NCBI GenBank assembly: GCA_002794785.1
Contig: NBBA01000015.1
Coordinates: 620,001 to 684,000 of the forward strand
DNA length: 64,000 nucleotides
Source of the DNA: Coniferiporia sulphurascens
Taxonomy: Eukaryota > Basidiomycota > Agaricomycetes > Hymenochaetales > Hymenochaetaceae
Direction of reading: 5' to 3'
How positions within the stretch are numbered: position 1 is the first letter of the stretch; the number at the start of each line of letters is the position of its first letter. The position numbers were made by a program, and so were the translations under genes. The notes under the pieces are model-generated. The model had not been told where the DNA came from and ran no database searches. It worked only from the letters and a program-made list of their open reading frames with translations. This document shows positions 22,933 through 34,760 of the stretch, piece after piece.

Positions 22933-25201
22933 ATGCAGCCGCAAGTCCTAATTGTCCATGTCGTCTTCCTGTCCAAGCTCAATCCAATTGTACTGTAACT
23001 GACCTCGTACTAACGGCTTTCCCTCTTCCCCCGCAGGTCGGCTCCGGTCCCACTGGACTTACTCTTGCTCTCGTCCTACTGAAGAGCGGAATTCCAGTTC
23101 GTATTATAAACAAAGAACCCGTCCACCATATAGCATCCAGGGGGGCTGGTATTCAAGTGAGCAACATCTGGCCTTAATACATCGGTTGGTGGCTGACACC
23201 AATTGAAACACCAGCCCCGTATTGCAGAAATAGAGTATTTCCTTGGTACGTTATCTGACGTCAAAGCAGTGGGTAAGGATCACCCGCTAGTTAGATTCTA
23301 TGACCCCACCGACCCGCACAAGGTTGTTAGGTCTATGCACATGGCGGAAGCAGCCCCTGAGACCCCAGCATTCCCTATCGTGAGCCCGTTTGCTCTTGAA
23401 GGTCTACGATTTTCTTACTATCAAACAACAATCCGTCTTTGTCAGTCTAAGCCCCTTCTTGTAAGCCAGTACCTCCACGAACGTGTCCTCCGCTCGCACG
23501 TGGAAGCGCTTGGTGGAAGCGTCGAGCTCGAAACGGAGTTTTCCGGCCTGGAACAGACAGAGGACGGCGTCTCAGTTGAACTTCTTAAAACTGTTGATGG
23601 AAAGCAAGTAGAGGAAAGTGCCACCTTCTCATTTGTAGTGGGAGCAGACGGTGCTCGCAGTGCGTACTCGTTTTATATATAAAATGTTTTCAGCTTATCT
23701 CATTCTATATTCACTCAGGCGTCGTCCGCAATGCGCTCGGATTGCATTTTATAGGAGAAACGCACGATGAAGCAAGGATGCTAATCGCAGACGTCGACAT
23801 TGAAGGCATTAAAGAACCTGTGCGCATCCCAACTTTTCTGGGCCTCTTGTTAAAGGCACTGACATGGACTTCATTTTAGGGAACGCACATGTTTGGAAGC
23901 TTCGATACCATTATGTTCGTGCCTAGTGTCCTGCTTATTTCCAGTAAACTAATCTCGCATTTTGTAGGACGACCATCAGGACCATGTTTGAGCCAAACAG
24001 AAGTCAGCTCTTTATCAGGGGAGCGAAGTACCACGAGATTGCCGCCGAGTGTGTAGGAGCCGATCTTGAAGGGCTGCAGAATATATTAGTCCGAGTCACC
24101 GGCCGGGACGACTTGCGGCTAGCTAGGATCTACGTGAAAGGCGATTGGAGGTACGGTTGCCCGGCGCTATTCATCATACGAAGGCCTGTTGATGTTAATG
24201 GTATGCCAAATAGACTGAACGTTCGAATGGCGGACCATTTCCAAAACGGAAGAGTCTTCATTGCAGGAGGTGAGAGCTACTTAATGTCGCGCCGATCGTC
24301 TGGTAAAGACTCACGTTTCTTAAGATGCCGCCCATGTGCATCCTCTTACCGGAGGCCAAGGACTGAACTCGAGCATCCAAGACGCTGTACGTTGTCAATC
24401 CATCTTTCGCACTTTCACCCAATCTGAGTTTCGGTACCCGAGTAGTTCAACCTCGCCTGGAAACTCGCACTCGTCATCCAGGGCGCCGCGCCGCGTTCAC
24501 TACTCGCCACATACGAGGCCGAGCGGCGGCCGACCATCGTGAGCATGCTCGACAAGTCCTCCGGCCTACTCAAAAAGCAGCGCGGCGCCGGACATGCCGG
24601 TACGGAGACCAAAGATGACCCGCTCCACCGCGAGCGAAGCCTTTCGCAACTTACACTGAACTTCCGCTGGAGCCCCATTGTGCTGGATGAGCGCTTCCCC
24701 AGCGGGGAGGGCGAGGCTGTCGATCCGTATGGCGATGCAGGAGGAGGCCTGCGTGCCGGAGACCGAGCGCCGGACGCACCAGGACTTACTGCGCTTACGG
24801 AGAGCGCGGCGCCGGTGAAGGTCGGCAGGGTGGAGGTAGTCCAGGGAGGCACTGTCAGGATGTTCGACACCTTCGATCCGACAGTACACACAATACTCGT
24901 ATTCTCTTCCGATGCGACATTCGTACGCGACGTGCACGGAATTGCTCGGAAGCTTCCTGCACAGCTCGTGCGCACACTCGCACTCATTCCTGCTGGTATG
25001 GACACACGGGCGCTAGTCAAGGACTCGATGATGGATTTGGTGTTCGAGGATAGCGAGGGACATGCATTCAACGGCTATGAGCTAGATCTTGTCACTAGTA
25101 CAGTCGTCATTGTCCGTCCCGATGCTATGATAGGTGCATTCGTAAAAGCACCTGCCGGAATAAGTCGCTATTTCTCGATGATATTCGCCGCTGGCCTTTG
25201 A
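22933..25201 (+). CDS. FAD-dependent aromatic monooxygenase (phenol 2-monooxygenase / PheA-TfdB type)
   Basis: Predicted 592 residues in nine exons: 22933-22953, 23037-23156, 23215-23659, 23719-23819, 23880-23914, 23968-24150, 24214-24269, 24325-24386, 24446-25201. The three class-A flavoprotein hydroxylase fingerprints are present: dinucleotide-binding VGSGPTGLTLA (G9, G11, G14), the DG motif GADGARS (190-196) and the GD motif AGDAAHVHPLTGGQGLN (D321). The last exon encodes the C-terminal thioredoxin-like dimerisation domain (about 370-592) found in phenol hydroxylases. The enzyme should use NAD(P)H and O2 to hydroxylate an aromatic or polyketide substrate; the substrate cannot be told from sequence. 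Exon 1 is only 21 nt with donor GTCCAT, chosen because it restores the Rossmann motif. Convergent with the PfkB gene. Confidence 0.88.
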
Positions 25202-25440
25202 TGGAGAAGTCAACGCAAAACCTCGCCCAAGAAAGTGATTGATTAGATTAGGAATTCATACATACCGTTTTAAAACGGCAAACCTCAGCACAATTATGTT
25301 TTTTGTCTCTTGAATGTAAAACAAGTGTAATCCAATAATCCAAGTGCGCGAAAGGGAAGAGTGAAGTAGAGGGACCGTATGGGCTCACAGCATTAGTAGT
25401 GTAGTATACAAATCAGATTTTGGGAAATTGACCACTGGAA

Positions 25441-27231
25441 TCAATCGAACCACTCCGCACGTCGCATTTCTTCGGCGAGTCCAACGAAATCTTTCCTCCG
25501 AGCACGACGGCCTGCGAACTCACTGGCGAATCTAAGTGCGAATATGTTAGAACGTATCTGGAAAGGAAGATGGAAAATTTGTAAACTAACCTGAGGCAGT
25601 CCTCTAATTTCCACCGGCCCCTATCAATTTCGAGACTGCCGGTACCGTAAGCCTGCACATACGAGGCAGCGGAGGGAGTATATGGTTCTCCCGGAAGGAT
25701 GCGCTGACCAAGCGAGTATATCATACCCGCAATAAACGCGTCCTGCGCCGCCGCCTCGTCGTGCATGTCTTTCTGCGGCCGTTTACGGTCCCTCGCGCCG
25801 GTATTCTGCCCACGGGACCCGCCATTGGCGTTACCAATCTCCGTACCCTGCGAGTCGTGGTCCGCATCCGCGTCGCCGTCATCGGGCACACGATCCTCGG
25901 GGATACCGCCCATACCCACGCCGCCGTACTCACCGTAGCTGTATCCGGAGCTGTCGCGCAAACCGCTACTCTGCGCGCCCGAGAACGCAGTGTACGCGCT
26001 ACTTGACGTGCCGCTGCCTGCACGGTGGCCCGCCGCCCAGAACCCGCTTCCGCTGCGTACGCTCCCGACGGCGCCCGACGCGCCGCCGGGGCTGCTGACG
26101 TCGCTCGATGCTGATGTCGCCGTGCTGAGTGGACGCGGTATGGTCGAGGGAACGGGGCTGTCGTCGACCCACCCGCTTGACTGCAGGTACTCGCGCGTCG
26201 GCACGCTGAGCAGCGCGGCGCCTGCGTCACCCCAGTAGGCTACGAGTAATGCGTGTGCGGGTATACGGCCCGAAGAGGCGAGAGCAAGCAGGAAAGGCCG
26301 TGGAGTTGTGTAGGCGGCGTTCTGCGATAATGCGTATTGCTTTCTGTGAAAATCAGTGTTATTGATAGGACGTATCATAAGGGAGGTGAAGCGTACGAAA
26401 AGAATATAACATCTACGTGTGGAATGAGCTGTATTTATACTTTTAGCCATGGTACAGAGCTTAGTGTGATTCAGACATACCGCCTCCACGCCCTGGCGCA
26501 CTTTACAAACATCCAAACTGAAAACACAATGGCTCCGCCATTTCCGCTCTCGTGCGAGTCCGTCGATGCCGACGATATTCGACAGCGTCGTCTTCACCGA
26601 GCGGCCCTCGAAGTGCAGCCACTCGAACGGTGCAGGGCTCTGGCTCTGCGTTGCACCCAAGACGCCACTCGCTGGATGGGGTCGCCCACTGTCCCCCGAC
26701 GCGCCGGTCTGCTCGTAGTTCTCCGGGATGAGTAGTGGTCCTAGCAGACTGACGAATTCCTCATGTGTGATGTCCGGCAATGGGTTGTGGTTGATGACCG
26801 TGCGCGAACCCGTCTCCTCTGCATCGTCTCAGTCCATACACGCAAAAAGAAGGGGAAAAGGAGGACGAGCGCTCACCGGACTCGATGACCCACGCGCTGG
26901 GCACATTCGCACCGTCCCAAACGCGACACAAGCGCGTATCGACGCGTTCGCGCCTCAGATCGCGTGCAAGCGCAGTGCCCTCACTGCCGCCCGCGAGCGG
27001 CGCAACGAGTGCAGCTTCAACACCAGCGAACTGACCGAGCGCGGCGAGTACATTCGCTGCGCTGCCACCACGCGAACGCGACACGGAGCGTGCACGAGCC
27101 GCGGCGGCCTCGCCGGGGAACGCGGGCAGTACGAGCACGTGCGTAAGGAAGAGGGTGCCCGACGCGACGATGCGGAGTGGGCGCGGGCGCGCCGTTGTTG
27201 TCGACGGGCCCTGCACGCTCGACCTCGACAT
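25441..27231 (-). CDS. PfkB-family carbohydrate kinase (ketohexokinase/ribokinase-like)
   Basis: Predicted 522 residues in five exons: 26877-27231, 26481-26818, 26397-26428, 25591-26343, 25441-25531 (introns 58, 52, 53, 59 bp). The N-terminal PfkB signature is GGSAANVLAALGQF (55-68); SRTVINHN and FEWLHFEGR are typical of the fungal ketohexokinase-like branch. Exon 3 is a 32-nt microexon that encodes LIPHVDVIFF and is needed to keep the fold. The catalytic GAGD motif near residue 440 reads AAQD, keeping the base Asp. A Ser/Gly/Asp-rich insert of roughly 120 residues (about 305-425) separates the last two strands and is probably a disordered loop. The substrate is unknown. The GGPP synthase ends 198 bp upstream on the same strand. 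Confidence 0.8.
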
Positions 27232-27429
27232 TGTTTCTTTGCTGGGGGTCGCGAGGGGAGGTGAGCGCTGACCAGGGCTTGGCGGGCACGACGGCTATAA
27301 AGACGGACGGCCTCGTCGTGGCGAGACGCGTCGCCGCCGCAACCGGTAAACTCGAAGGATGTTGAAATTCGTACATTATTTATTATTCAAATGAAATCTT
27401 AAGTTTAAAAAATTACAATGTGTATATCG

Positions 27430-29157
27430 CTATCCCGCGTTCTGTTTATTCAAAAGGTCCTTCACGCTGAGCTGGTCGATGATCGCCTCCAAGTCCGTAT
27501 TCGCACCCAGCCGCGCTATCTCGTTCCGGATCTGGGTTTCCAGAGACTCCAGCACGCCGAGCGTGTATTCAAACGACTTCGTGTGGTTGGCGAGGTAGTT
27601 GATCGTAAAATGCTTCAGAGTTGGTGTAGTAGGTCGTTTTTGTAAGACGTCTAGAGCGAGGGTAAAATAAGAAAGTCGAGAGAAGAAAAAGTGAGCTCGG
27701 GAGAAACTCACTGAGAACTTGTCGGTTGGACGTGTCCGCACGGACTCCATGTACGACGGGAAATGAGAACTTTCCCTCTGTCAGGTCCTCTGCGAAACCC
27801 TTGTTCGTCTCGTACTGAAGAAAAGAATTGAGATCTAAGGAAGTAGAGCGCTTGCAAGCAGATCGGCATACCTCTTCGCTCTGCAGGTTAAAATAGTCAT
27901 CACGGATCTGAAAGAAGACGCCGATAAGATTGACGAGTGGCACGTAATCACTAGCAGATGCGTCAGGGACAGTGATAATCAATTAGGTAGGCGGCCTCAC
28001 ATATCACGATTAGAGGTCGCGCATGTCGACATGAGCTTGATCGCTATGCGGAACAAACCACCAGTTTCTAAAGATAAACAGTAAAGTTGTCAGTATTGAT
28101 AATCAGAAAGTTATTAGTTTAGAATGATAGGTCAGGCTGGTGTGGCACGCTGTTTCGGACTGTCGAACGAACACAGCACATAATCAGAATGATTGCGAAC
28201 AATATTGCACTATGCGGATGTAAGGGTCACAAGACGTGTGCCGGTGTATCTGCCGTTTCCACCAAAATAAAAACTGGAAAGAGAAATACTCAACTATTAT
28301 TCACCATCCCGACGTACTCTTCTTCCGTAGGACATTGCAGTGAATCCCGCCACAAAAGCTCAAGGCCCTGGCCACGATGTAGGTTGAGCAGCTCCTCTTC
28401 CCGGGAATCAGGGGAGTAGTCATCACGTTCGGATCCTGGACTCACCATTGACGATTTGGTCCACATCGGGTGTCTGCGAGTCGCGCAGCCGGAAGAGCTC
28501 GCTGTACGCCTGGAAGTAGATGTAGTTCGCACAGTTGACTGTCTGCGGGACGCCGTAGATCTTATGTGCGACTTGACAGGTATTTCAGCGAATATAGGCT
28601 GGATCACGGGAAGGTGGACGCACCCGGAGACCCGCGGCGAAGCTGCGAGTCGTCTTCAATGTCGTCCACGCTATTTTCCGAGTTGTCATAAGTAAATATA
28701 CCCTGATAGCCTGAGATGCGACTCACAGCAGACTCGCGCTGTGCAGCATGCTGACGACTCTGGCGATGACGACGAGCTTCTGCGGGGGCACGCGCAACCA
28801 CGCGTCGAACGCTGCGATCATTCGCGCGCGTATCTCCTTGCCCGGCGTCGCCGTAATGTACGCGAAGGGCTCGGTCAATGCCTACGCACATCGGGAACCC
28901 GTACCGAATATATATGAGCATGAGCGTCGGGGATCGCAAATGGGCGCAGGGCGTGTGCGACACACCGCCTCGTTTGCTGCCGTCCACTGGGGCGGCTGGG
29001 AAAGCCGTTCGAGCATTCTTGCGTACTGCTGGACACCCGAGGGCTTCGCGCTTTCAGACGCGCTCGGCGCAGACATCAAGTTGTTTCCTTCGAGACTTTC
29101 CAATATCGTGAAGAGTCTACTGGTGGTAGGGATGAAGGGGTTGTAGAGATGACTCAT
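27430..29157 (-). CDS. Geranylgeranyl diphosphate synthase
   Basis: Predicted 363 residues in nine exons: 28966-29157, 28727-28881, 28624-28670, 28446-28571, 28295-28396, 28001-28067, 27872-27950, 27712-27814, 27430-27650. The first aspartate-rich motif is DDIED (118-122) followed by DSQLRRG; the second is DDYFN (247-251) in [10 protein letters not shown], the DDxxN form usual in fungal GGPP synthases. [10 protein letters not shown] and the KTGGLFR segment are also diagnostic. The enzyme condenses FPP with IPP to give C20 GGPP for prenylation, and for diterpenes if a cyclase exists; none is seen in this window, so a housekeeping role is likely. Intron 5 (28068-28294) is 227 bp, over three times the local norm. 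The N-terminal 60 residues are Ser-rich and variable. Confidence 0.9.
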
Positions 29158-30164
29158 CCCGGTGCATCAACTCTTTCCTTGAAGACCAGTGCGCAGCACT
29201 GATACAACTTACGGTACTGAATAGTATACTACATCTCTCAAGTGTCGATTTGGGCTTAGGTTTCAAAGAAAAAGAAAGAGAACAACATATGCAATTTCTC
29301 TGGAATATGAAACCGACGAAGCTTTCAAGTTCAAGCATCGTTAATACGGCACGCTTACTACTTACGTCATTGTTACGTAACGTGACCCGTGACTTATTCG
29401 TCGACGAAGTTCAGTTTCTGGCTTACACTAGTGACCCCTTGTCGTTCTTGAATCTTGAATGCATGCTATGCTAGACTGTGCTACAAAAGAATATCTGACT
29501 TCCAAGAAAAAATCTATTCTGGATTACTACAAGGGCTGTTACATCGGATCTTAGACTGGGCACCTAGAAAGACCGAGGCGAGGTGGAAGGAAAGCGGCGC
29601 GAATGAATGTACAAGCGAAGGTCAGAAGCAGTCAAGAATGCACTAGCTCAGTAAACCTAATACATGGAAAGGGACTATAGCTTTCTCTATCTCGCAGTCC
29701 TTGGCCCGAGTGCGCCGCCCCTCGTAGAAAAGCGTCCATCAGGATAAGCAATTAATACCAATCTGCACTGCAATATGCCGATTCGGGTTTCCTGATGGAC
29801 CCGAATCCGTATCAGACTTTGAGGGTGCTCTGCTGTATTCCTGTGCTTGAGCACCGTAATCGTATTACGCCTGCTCCCTCCTCACGTCATGGTACACCAA
29901 CTCGAAGAGCGGTGCGCATCTAGGCACGTATCCTGTACTTCGATCGTGGCTTCCATTTCGTCAGCAGTCTCGTCGTGTTAGCCAAGGAACCGGGTTTTTT
30001 CCGCCTCGTTTGACGACGGAAGAAGAGTACCTTTTCTGAATTACGGCTTCTCTTTTCCGGTTCTGTTCGCCCCGAGACCGCGTACTCACACGCACCAATC
30101 TGATCTGGTCATATAAAGCACAGCACCACCTCTCGTCGATGCTTGAGTCCCCTCGTTCAGCAAC
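29158..30164. other. Intergenic region between GGPP synthase and BTB protein 1
   Basis: About 1 kb, divergent promoters. No coding potential with recognisable domains. TATAAAG at 30112-30118 precedes the BTB gene by 47 bp. Confidence 0.5.
30112..30118 (+). promoter_or_regulatory. TATA box of BTB protein 1
   Basis: TATAAAG 47 bp before the ATG at 30165. Confidence 0.45.
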
Positions 30165-31184
30165 ATGTCCAAAGTCCCGGCGAGGCGTGGCAACCCGCCA
30201 CCTCCCTCAGTATTCACCAACTCCGCATGGGGTGGTGGTCCCCAGAACTTTTCGTGGGAAAAACCCGCTGAGCCCGTTTACTCTCCACTTGCACCAGCAC
30301 CTCCCCTGAGCTTCTCTCCTCCTCCTCCTGCTGGAGCAATCAATTTGAGCCGGGCGCATTCTGTCGCCAGTGAATGCGCTTCGTCTCTCTCTCCCGCCGC
30401 GAGCGTGCAATCACTGAGTCCTACAGAGGAAGCGAGCTACTTCGAAAACTCCAACTCAGTCAATCAACATTGCGACCGTTTCTGGTTCGCCGATGGTAAT
30501 ATGATTATAGAGGTGGGTTCTCCACTTTGAATACTGTTATACTGGGCGATTGTCTTAGGGCAAATGTTTTCCACTTTCACTTTACTCATAAGCTCGGGGA
30601 CACGCCCTACAAATTGCATAGGTCTGTGCTGGAAGCACAGTCCCCTTCCTTCTGTACAAAATCTGTGAGGCAGCTCACGGACGGATACTACCACCTTTTA
30701 CCAAACACCCTCAATGTGGACTTCGAGCTTCTCTTGAGCTTCATCTATCCCAGGTGCGCGTACTGCCTCTTGCCCTCCATCAACACAGACCACTCACTCC
30801 TCTCCTCTTTCCAGTACGTTTGGGCCGGATTTCCACTGCTCTACCGATGAGTGGCTGCGCGTTTTAGATGTTTCCACGACTTTGGGATTTCCAGCGCTCC
30901 GGCGCGCAGCACTCAACGCACTCGCCCCAGTCCATGATGCGGTCGCACGCATACGTCTCGCACGTGCGTATGGCGTTGACGAATGGCTCACAGGAGCTTA
31001 TCACGAGCTGTGCAAGCGCACGGAGCCGCTAGATCTGGAGGAAGCGCGCGAACTGGGGCTCGAGGACATGGTCCGGCTCGCGCGCGCACGGGAGACGCTC
31101 CTGCGGGGAGGTGTGTGGGCTGAGGTCGAGGATCTCTTCGCTTTGCCAGACACAAAGGATGGCGACGTCCCTGGGTCCATCTAA
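30165..31184 (+). CDS. BTB/POZ domain protein 1
   Basis: Predicted 292 residues in three exons (30165-30512, 30593-30753, 30815-31184). A Pro/Ser-rich N-terminus of about 100 residues is followed by the BTB fold starting DRFWFADGNMII, then the splice to LGDTPYKLHRSVLEAQSPSF, and ending in FIYPSTFG. The C-terminal helical part carries TDEWLRVLDVSTTLGFPALRR and a signature shared with two other genes here: LDLEEARELGLEDMVRLARARE. Fungal BTB proteins of this type are large lineage-specific families; some act as cullin-3 adaptors, but no target-binding domain is present and the role is unknown. The donor at 30513 (GTGGGT) and acceptor at 30592 were chosen because they keep the BTB strand in frame. 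Confidence 0.85.
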
Positions 31185-32326
31185 CTCTAATTTCCGCTTT
31201 ATTAATGTGTACGTTTTATTGCGTGTGTATATGTAGTGTAGTGTAAGGTAGCTTGCCTGTAGTTCAGTGTACATCAGAGTTAGTCCGCGCTGGTGATCCA
31301 TGATGGTGTATGAGACGATGAATAAAAATGGAAATCGACCTGAAAGTCTACCCCTCCCTACACGTTGCAAAAGCCAGTATGCCTCCTGCCGGAAATTGGG
31401 CAGACTACACGCGGTTGTGGCACGCATGAACCCTCTCCATATATACTAGTTAGTAGCTTATAAATAGTATTTCACTACTGAAACCAGACGAGACTCTTTT
31501 CCTAGATTACTTCTGTTCTTAATATCGTCCTTTTTAGGCATGTATGGGCGTAGAGCTTTAGGACGTTTTTGGCAGTACCGTCCGTACTAATAGGCGAACT
31601 CGAACACAACGAAAATATGTTTATCGCATAATTGAACAACACACCTAGAAGGGTAGGATCCTGTTAATTTGCCAGCAATTACTATCACGGGAAATAAACC
31701 CGAATATAGCTGCCTCCCACATCTTTATTGAAACTGTAGATAGGTTTGCTATTTGCGATTCTCTAATGACCGTCCTCTACATTTTGAATATGTCGCGTCC
31801 TAATATTCCATAACCAGTAAGTTAACAGATAAGTAGGTACATTTTATTGAAAATGCGGAATAAGAACATATTAAATCACAAATGGCTAGTTAAATTTACA
31901 ATTACAGGGCAACCATATTGGGGTTTGTTCCCCGTGTATCCGCTGTATTCAGACACTCATTCAGCTCTCCGAGTCAAATACGACCCCATACACCCCCGCA
32001 CGCGGTTGGAAAGCCTCAGCAATAAATAACGCTATTACTCTACGACACAATCAAATTTATGAAATAGTAGTAAAACAAATAATGGAACACGAAGATGTAA
32101 GAAATATTGGCATCTACAAGACCACAAGACGAGAAACAAGGGGGCCTACTAAACGTAAAGAAATTGACACGCAAAATTTAAATAATTTGCGACGTTGTTT
32201 TGTCAAGGTGGGGATATGTTGGAGTTTCACCATGCGCCTGCACTCGGTGGTTTCAGTCCCCGAGACATTTCGCTCTCGGTTTGGGGGCCTCTTATTACGC
32301 GTCGCGTAATGCCAGTGGCTATAAAT
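31185..32326. other. AT-rich intergenic stretch
   Basis: About 1.1 kb, visibly richer in A+T than its surroundings. No gene, repeat or RNA recognised. Confidence 0.5.
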
Positions 32327-33274
32327 CTATGCGATCCTCGATAGGATCCGCTTTGCGAAAAAACCGAGGGTCACGAAGAAACCCAGCATGGGCATCACAC
32401 ACCCGTATGATATGATATGAACCGTCGTCTTTGTCTCCGTGGCAGAAACGAGTGCAAATAGGAAAACAAAGAACGTGAAGAACGTGCCGATCGAAAACAA
32501 TGTCGGCACAGACAGAGCGAGATACAGCTAGAGGTGTGTAATATGCGCGTCAGTTAAAGCAGTTTCGGTCTTGATTCCGGTCAAAAATACGAATGATACG
32601 ATACTGTTGCTCCGGGAAATAAACGGGAGGGAAAAGAGCTTACAATAAATTTCCGCATCTTCGAACAGCATCGGATACACCGACATATCACCTTTGGCAT
32701 TCCTTGCGCCTCAAAATCCAGGTTGTAGGGTGCACCAATATCTCCAGGCCCTCTTTTCACTCCGTCTCCTGTCGCCTCCTTGAATAGGTTCCCGCTTGAA
32801 GAAATGGGCGAACGCTTCTTACACTCCTCTATCGCGTGTTGCATATCCTTCATTTCGTCTCCAGCAATGGTGGACAGTGGTAGGGATAGTGTAGAAAGGA
32901 TTGTCATCCAAAACAGGGTGATTGGTATAATAGGTGGGCTGTCCACAGTTGTAGCAGATTGCTCCCAAGAAAGCAGCCCGGAGCTGGCTACAGCGCCAAC
33001 TGTCATTGACTGACGTATAAAGCGTGAGTATCGAGAAGGTGATATTATTGAGATACTTACAATGAATGGAGCGTAGGTGTTAAGGCGCACGGCAACCTCG
33101 AGGGCTGGGAGTTTTTTCACGCCCACCTCGGATCGTCCATCTACCTTCTCCTCTACATCATGGCGAACTTATGATTAGCCAGAAGAAATTGTACGGCAAA
33201 GACTTACCAAGCGGTACTGAGGTCATACTAAGCGGAGAACTTCCCTCTTTCCCCTCTGTAGCTACCCCGGGCAT
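32327..33274 (-). CDS. Predicted multi-pass membrane protein, family unknown
   Basis: Supported exons are 33208-33274, 33061-33152 and 32692-33009, which join in phase (introns 55 and 51 bp), and a last exon 32327-32527 ending in a TAG. Between them, 32528-32691, the structure is unclear: one frame reads GDMSVYPMLFEDAEIY and then SIVSF before the last exon, but the junction with exon 3 needs a frame change I cannot place. The first three exons give 159 residues with a hydrophobic segment (IIPITLFWMTILSTLSLPL). The last exon encodes two more (TLFSIGTFFTFFVFLFALV and MLGFFVTLGFFA). The pattern fits small basidiomycete membrane proteins of unknown function. The start is the first ATG before the first acceptable splice site. 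Confidence 0.5.
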
Positions 33275-34760
33275 TTTCAGAAGTTTGAAAATCGGACATC
33301 TTAACGGGGTTTTGTGTGTATGGTATTTGTGATAATCACGGAGGTGTCTTTCACCAGGAATGTCTGGGGAGCGATAGGTCAGGGCTCTACAGGGTACACC
33401 TGTCAGGATAATTTAGTGTTAAGTCAGACGAATCGCGAAATTGGCTAGTATTTTACGGATTGTTACCTACGTAGACTATTTATTTCCTGTCTGGACCAAG
33501 AATCCTTTGGAGTGTCTTTCGAGCTTTCCGAGGTGATATGTCCCACTGATAGAAGTAGTTCGATCAATGCAGCTTGATGGTCGGCAATGGTGAGATGGAG
33601 ATCCCCAAGGTCGGCATTTGTCCTCTGGAACCGACAGGCTAGGCAGTACCCATAAAGAAACACAAGATACGTTTCAATGTCAACAAACAACTCAACCCGT
33701 AGGTATACAAAGTATATTCCTTGCCTTGGTCTCTACAGGGAACAGGATCTGTAGGTATCTTTTCTCGAACATCGGTCGTCAAGACGTGGTGGTTAAGTGG
33801 GGCCATTTGGAAGGATGCGCAGGCTTCGTCTAGTCTTTCAGTACCAAAAAGTAAGGAGGGAGTTTTCGCTGCTCGCAGCAAGTTCAAGGCTCTTTATAGG
33901 CTACGAACGAACGCCTTCAGAGAAATGTTCAAATCAACACATTCGGCCGAAGCGGTTCACCATGGTTATTGGAGGAATGCGGCCAGCTGTTTCCTGAGAA
34001 CCAGGGTGTTTTAATTGTAAGTGTTTGATTCAACGCCTTATATGGGGCAGTGGAATTCATTCGATGAACCAGCAGGCGTATAGGCCCTGACCATCATCTG
34101 ATTCTTACAATAGCCCATCGATGATTCAACAACTCCCGACAGATCAACTAGCTTGGTTATGTGCTTCTTAAATAGTATTCGCCTACTTCGCCGATTTTGA
34201 TGTATGCGCCTTTCCAGGCTACCAACTGAACGAGATGTTAGCCGAAACTAGCCGAAAAATTCGCCTTGAGATCGAGATCGAACAATGCGTTTTCAATTTC
34301 GGCGACAGTGGCTCGAACTTAATTTCCAAATTGGCAGTCGTACCATTTCGGGCTTGACTCGTGAATCGGACAGTATTTGGAGTCAACAACCAGTGTTCAG
34401 GATATGGGCAATAAGCAGCGTTGTCCATGGGTCGCCATTGGGACAGTGTGCACTGAGAAAGTAGTTAAAAATAGCTCTGTGGATGATGGGTTATATAGGT
34501 ACAACAAGGGCTACGCAACAGTGGGCCACACGACCGGCAAGATATGAACATCGACAAACGGGATATTCCCGACGATTACCCATGACGGCGCTCGCCTGTG
34601 AGCTAGGATGTTTCATGCACCGGGATCTGGTGATACGAATGGAGATACGAGCGCCTGATGAGATATAAACGTTTCTTCGGGCTAGCGCTCTCCTAATCGC
34701 TCTTGTCCTGGCAAGAAATTTCGGCGAACTCGTGCACGAAGAATCAGCACATAGATTGAA
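33275..34760. other. Stretch with weak minus-strand coding hints
   Basis: Two minus-strand frames look protein-like: 34219-34428 (starts MDNAAYCPYPEHWLLTPNTV) and 33463-33690 (ends with NSLRR). I could not join them by splicing or link either to a family, so neither is called as a gene. Confidence 0.35.

Noticed and set aside
22933..29157. Secondary-metabolite gene cluster
   Set aside because: No backbone enzyme, cyclase, prenyltransferase, P450, transporter or pathway regulator within the window.
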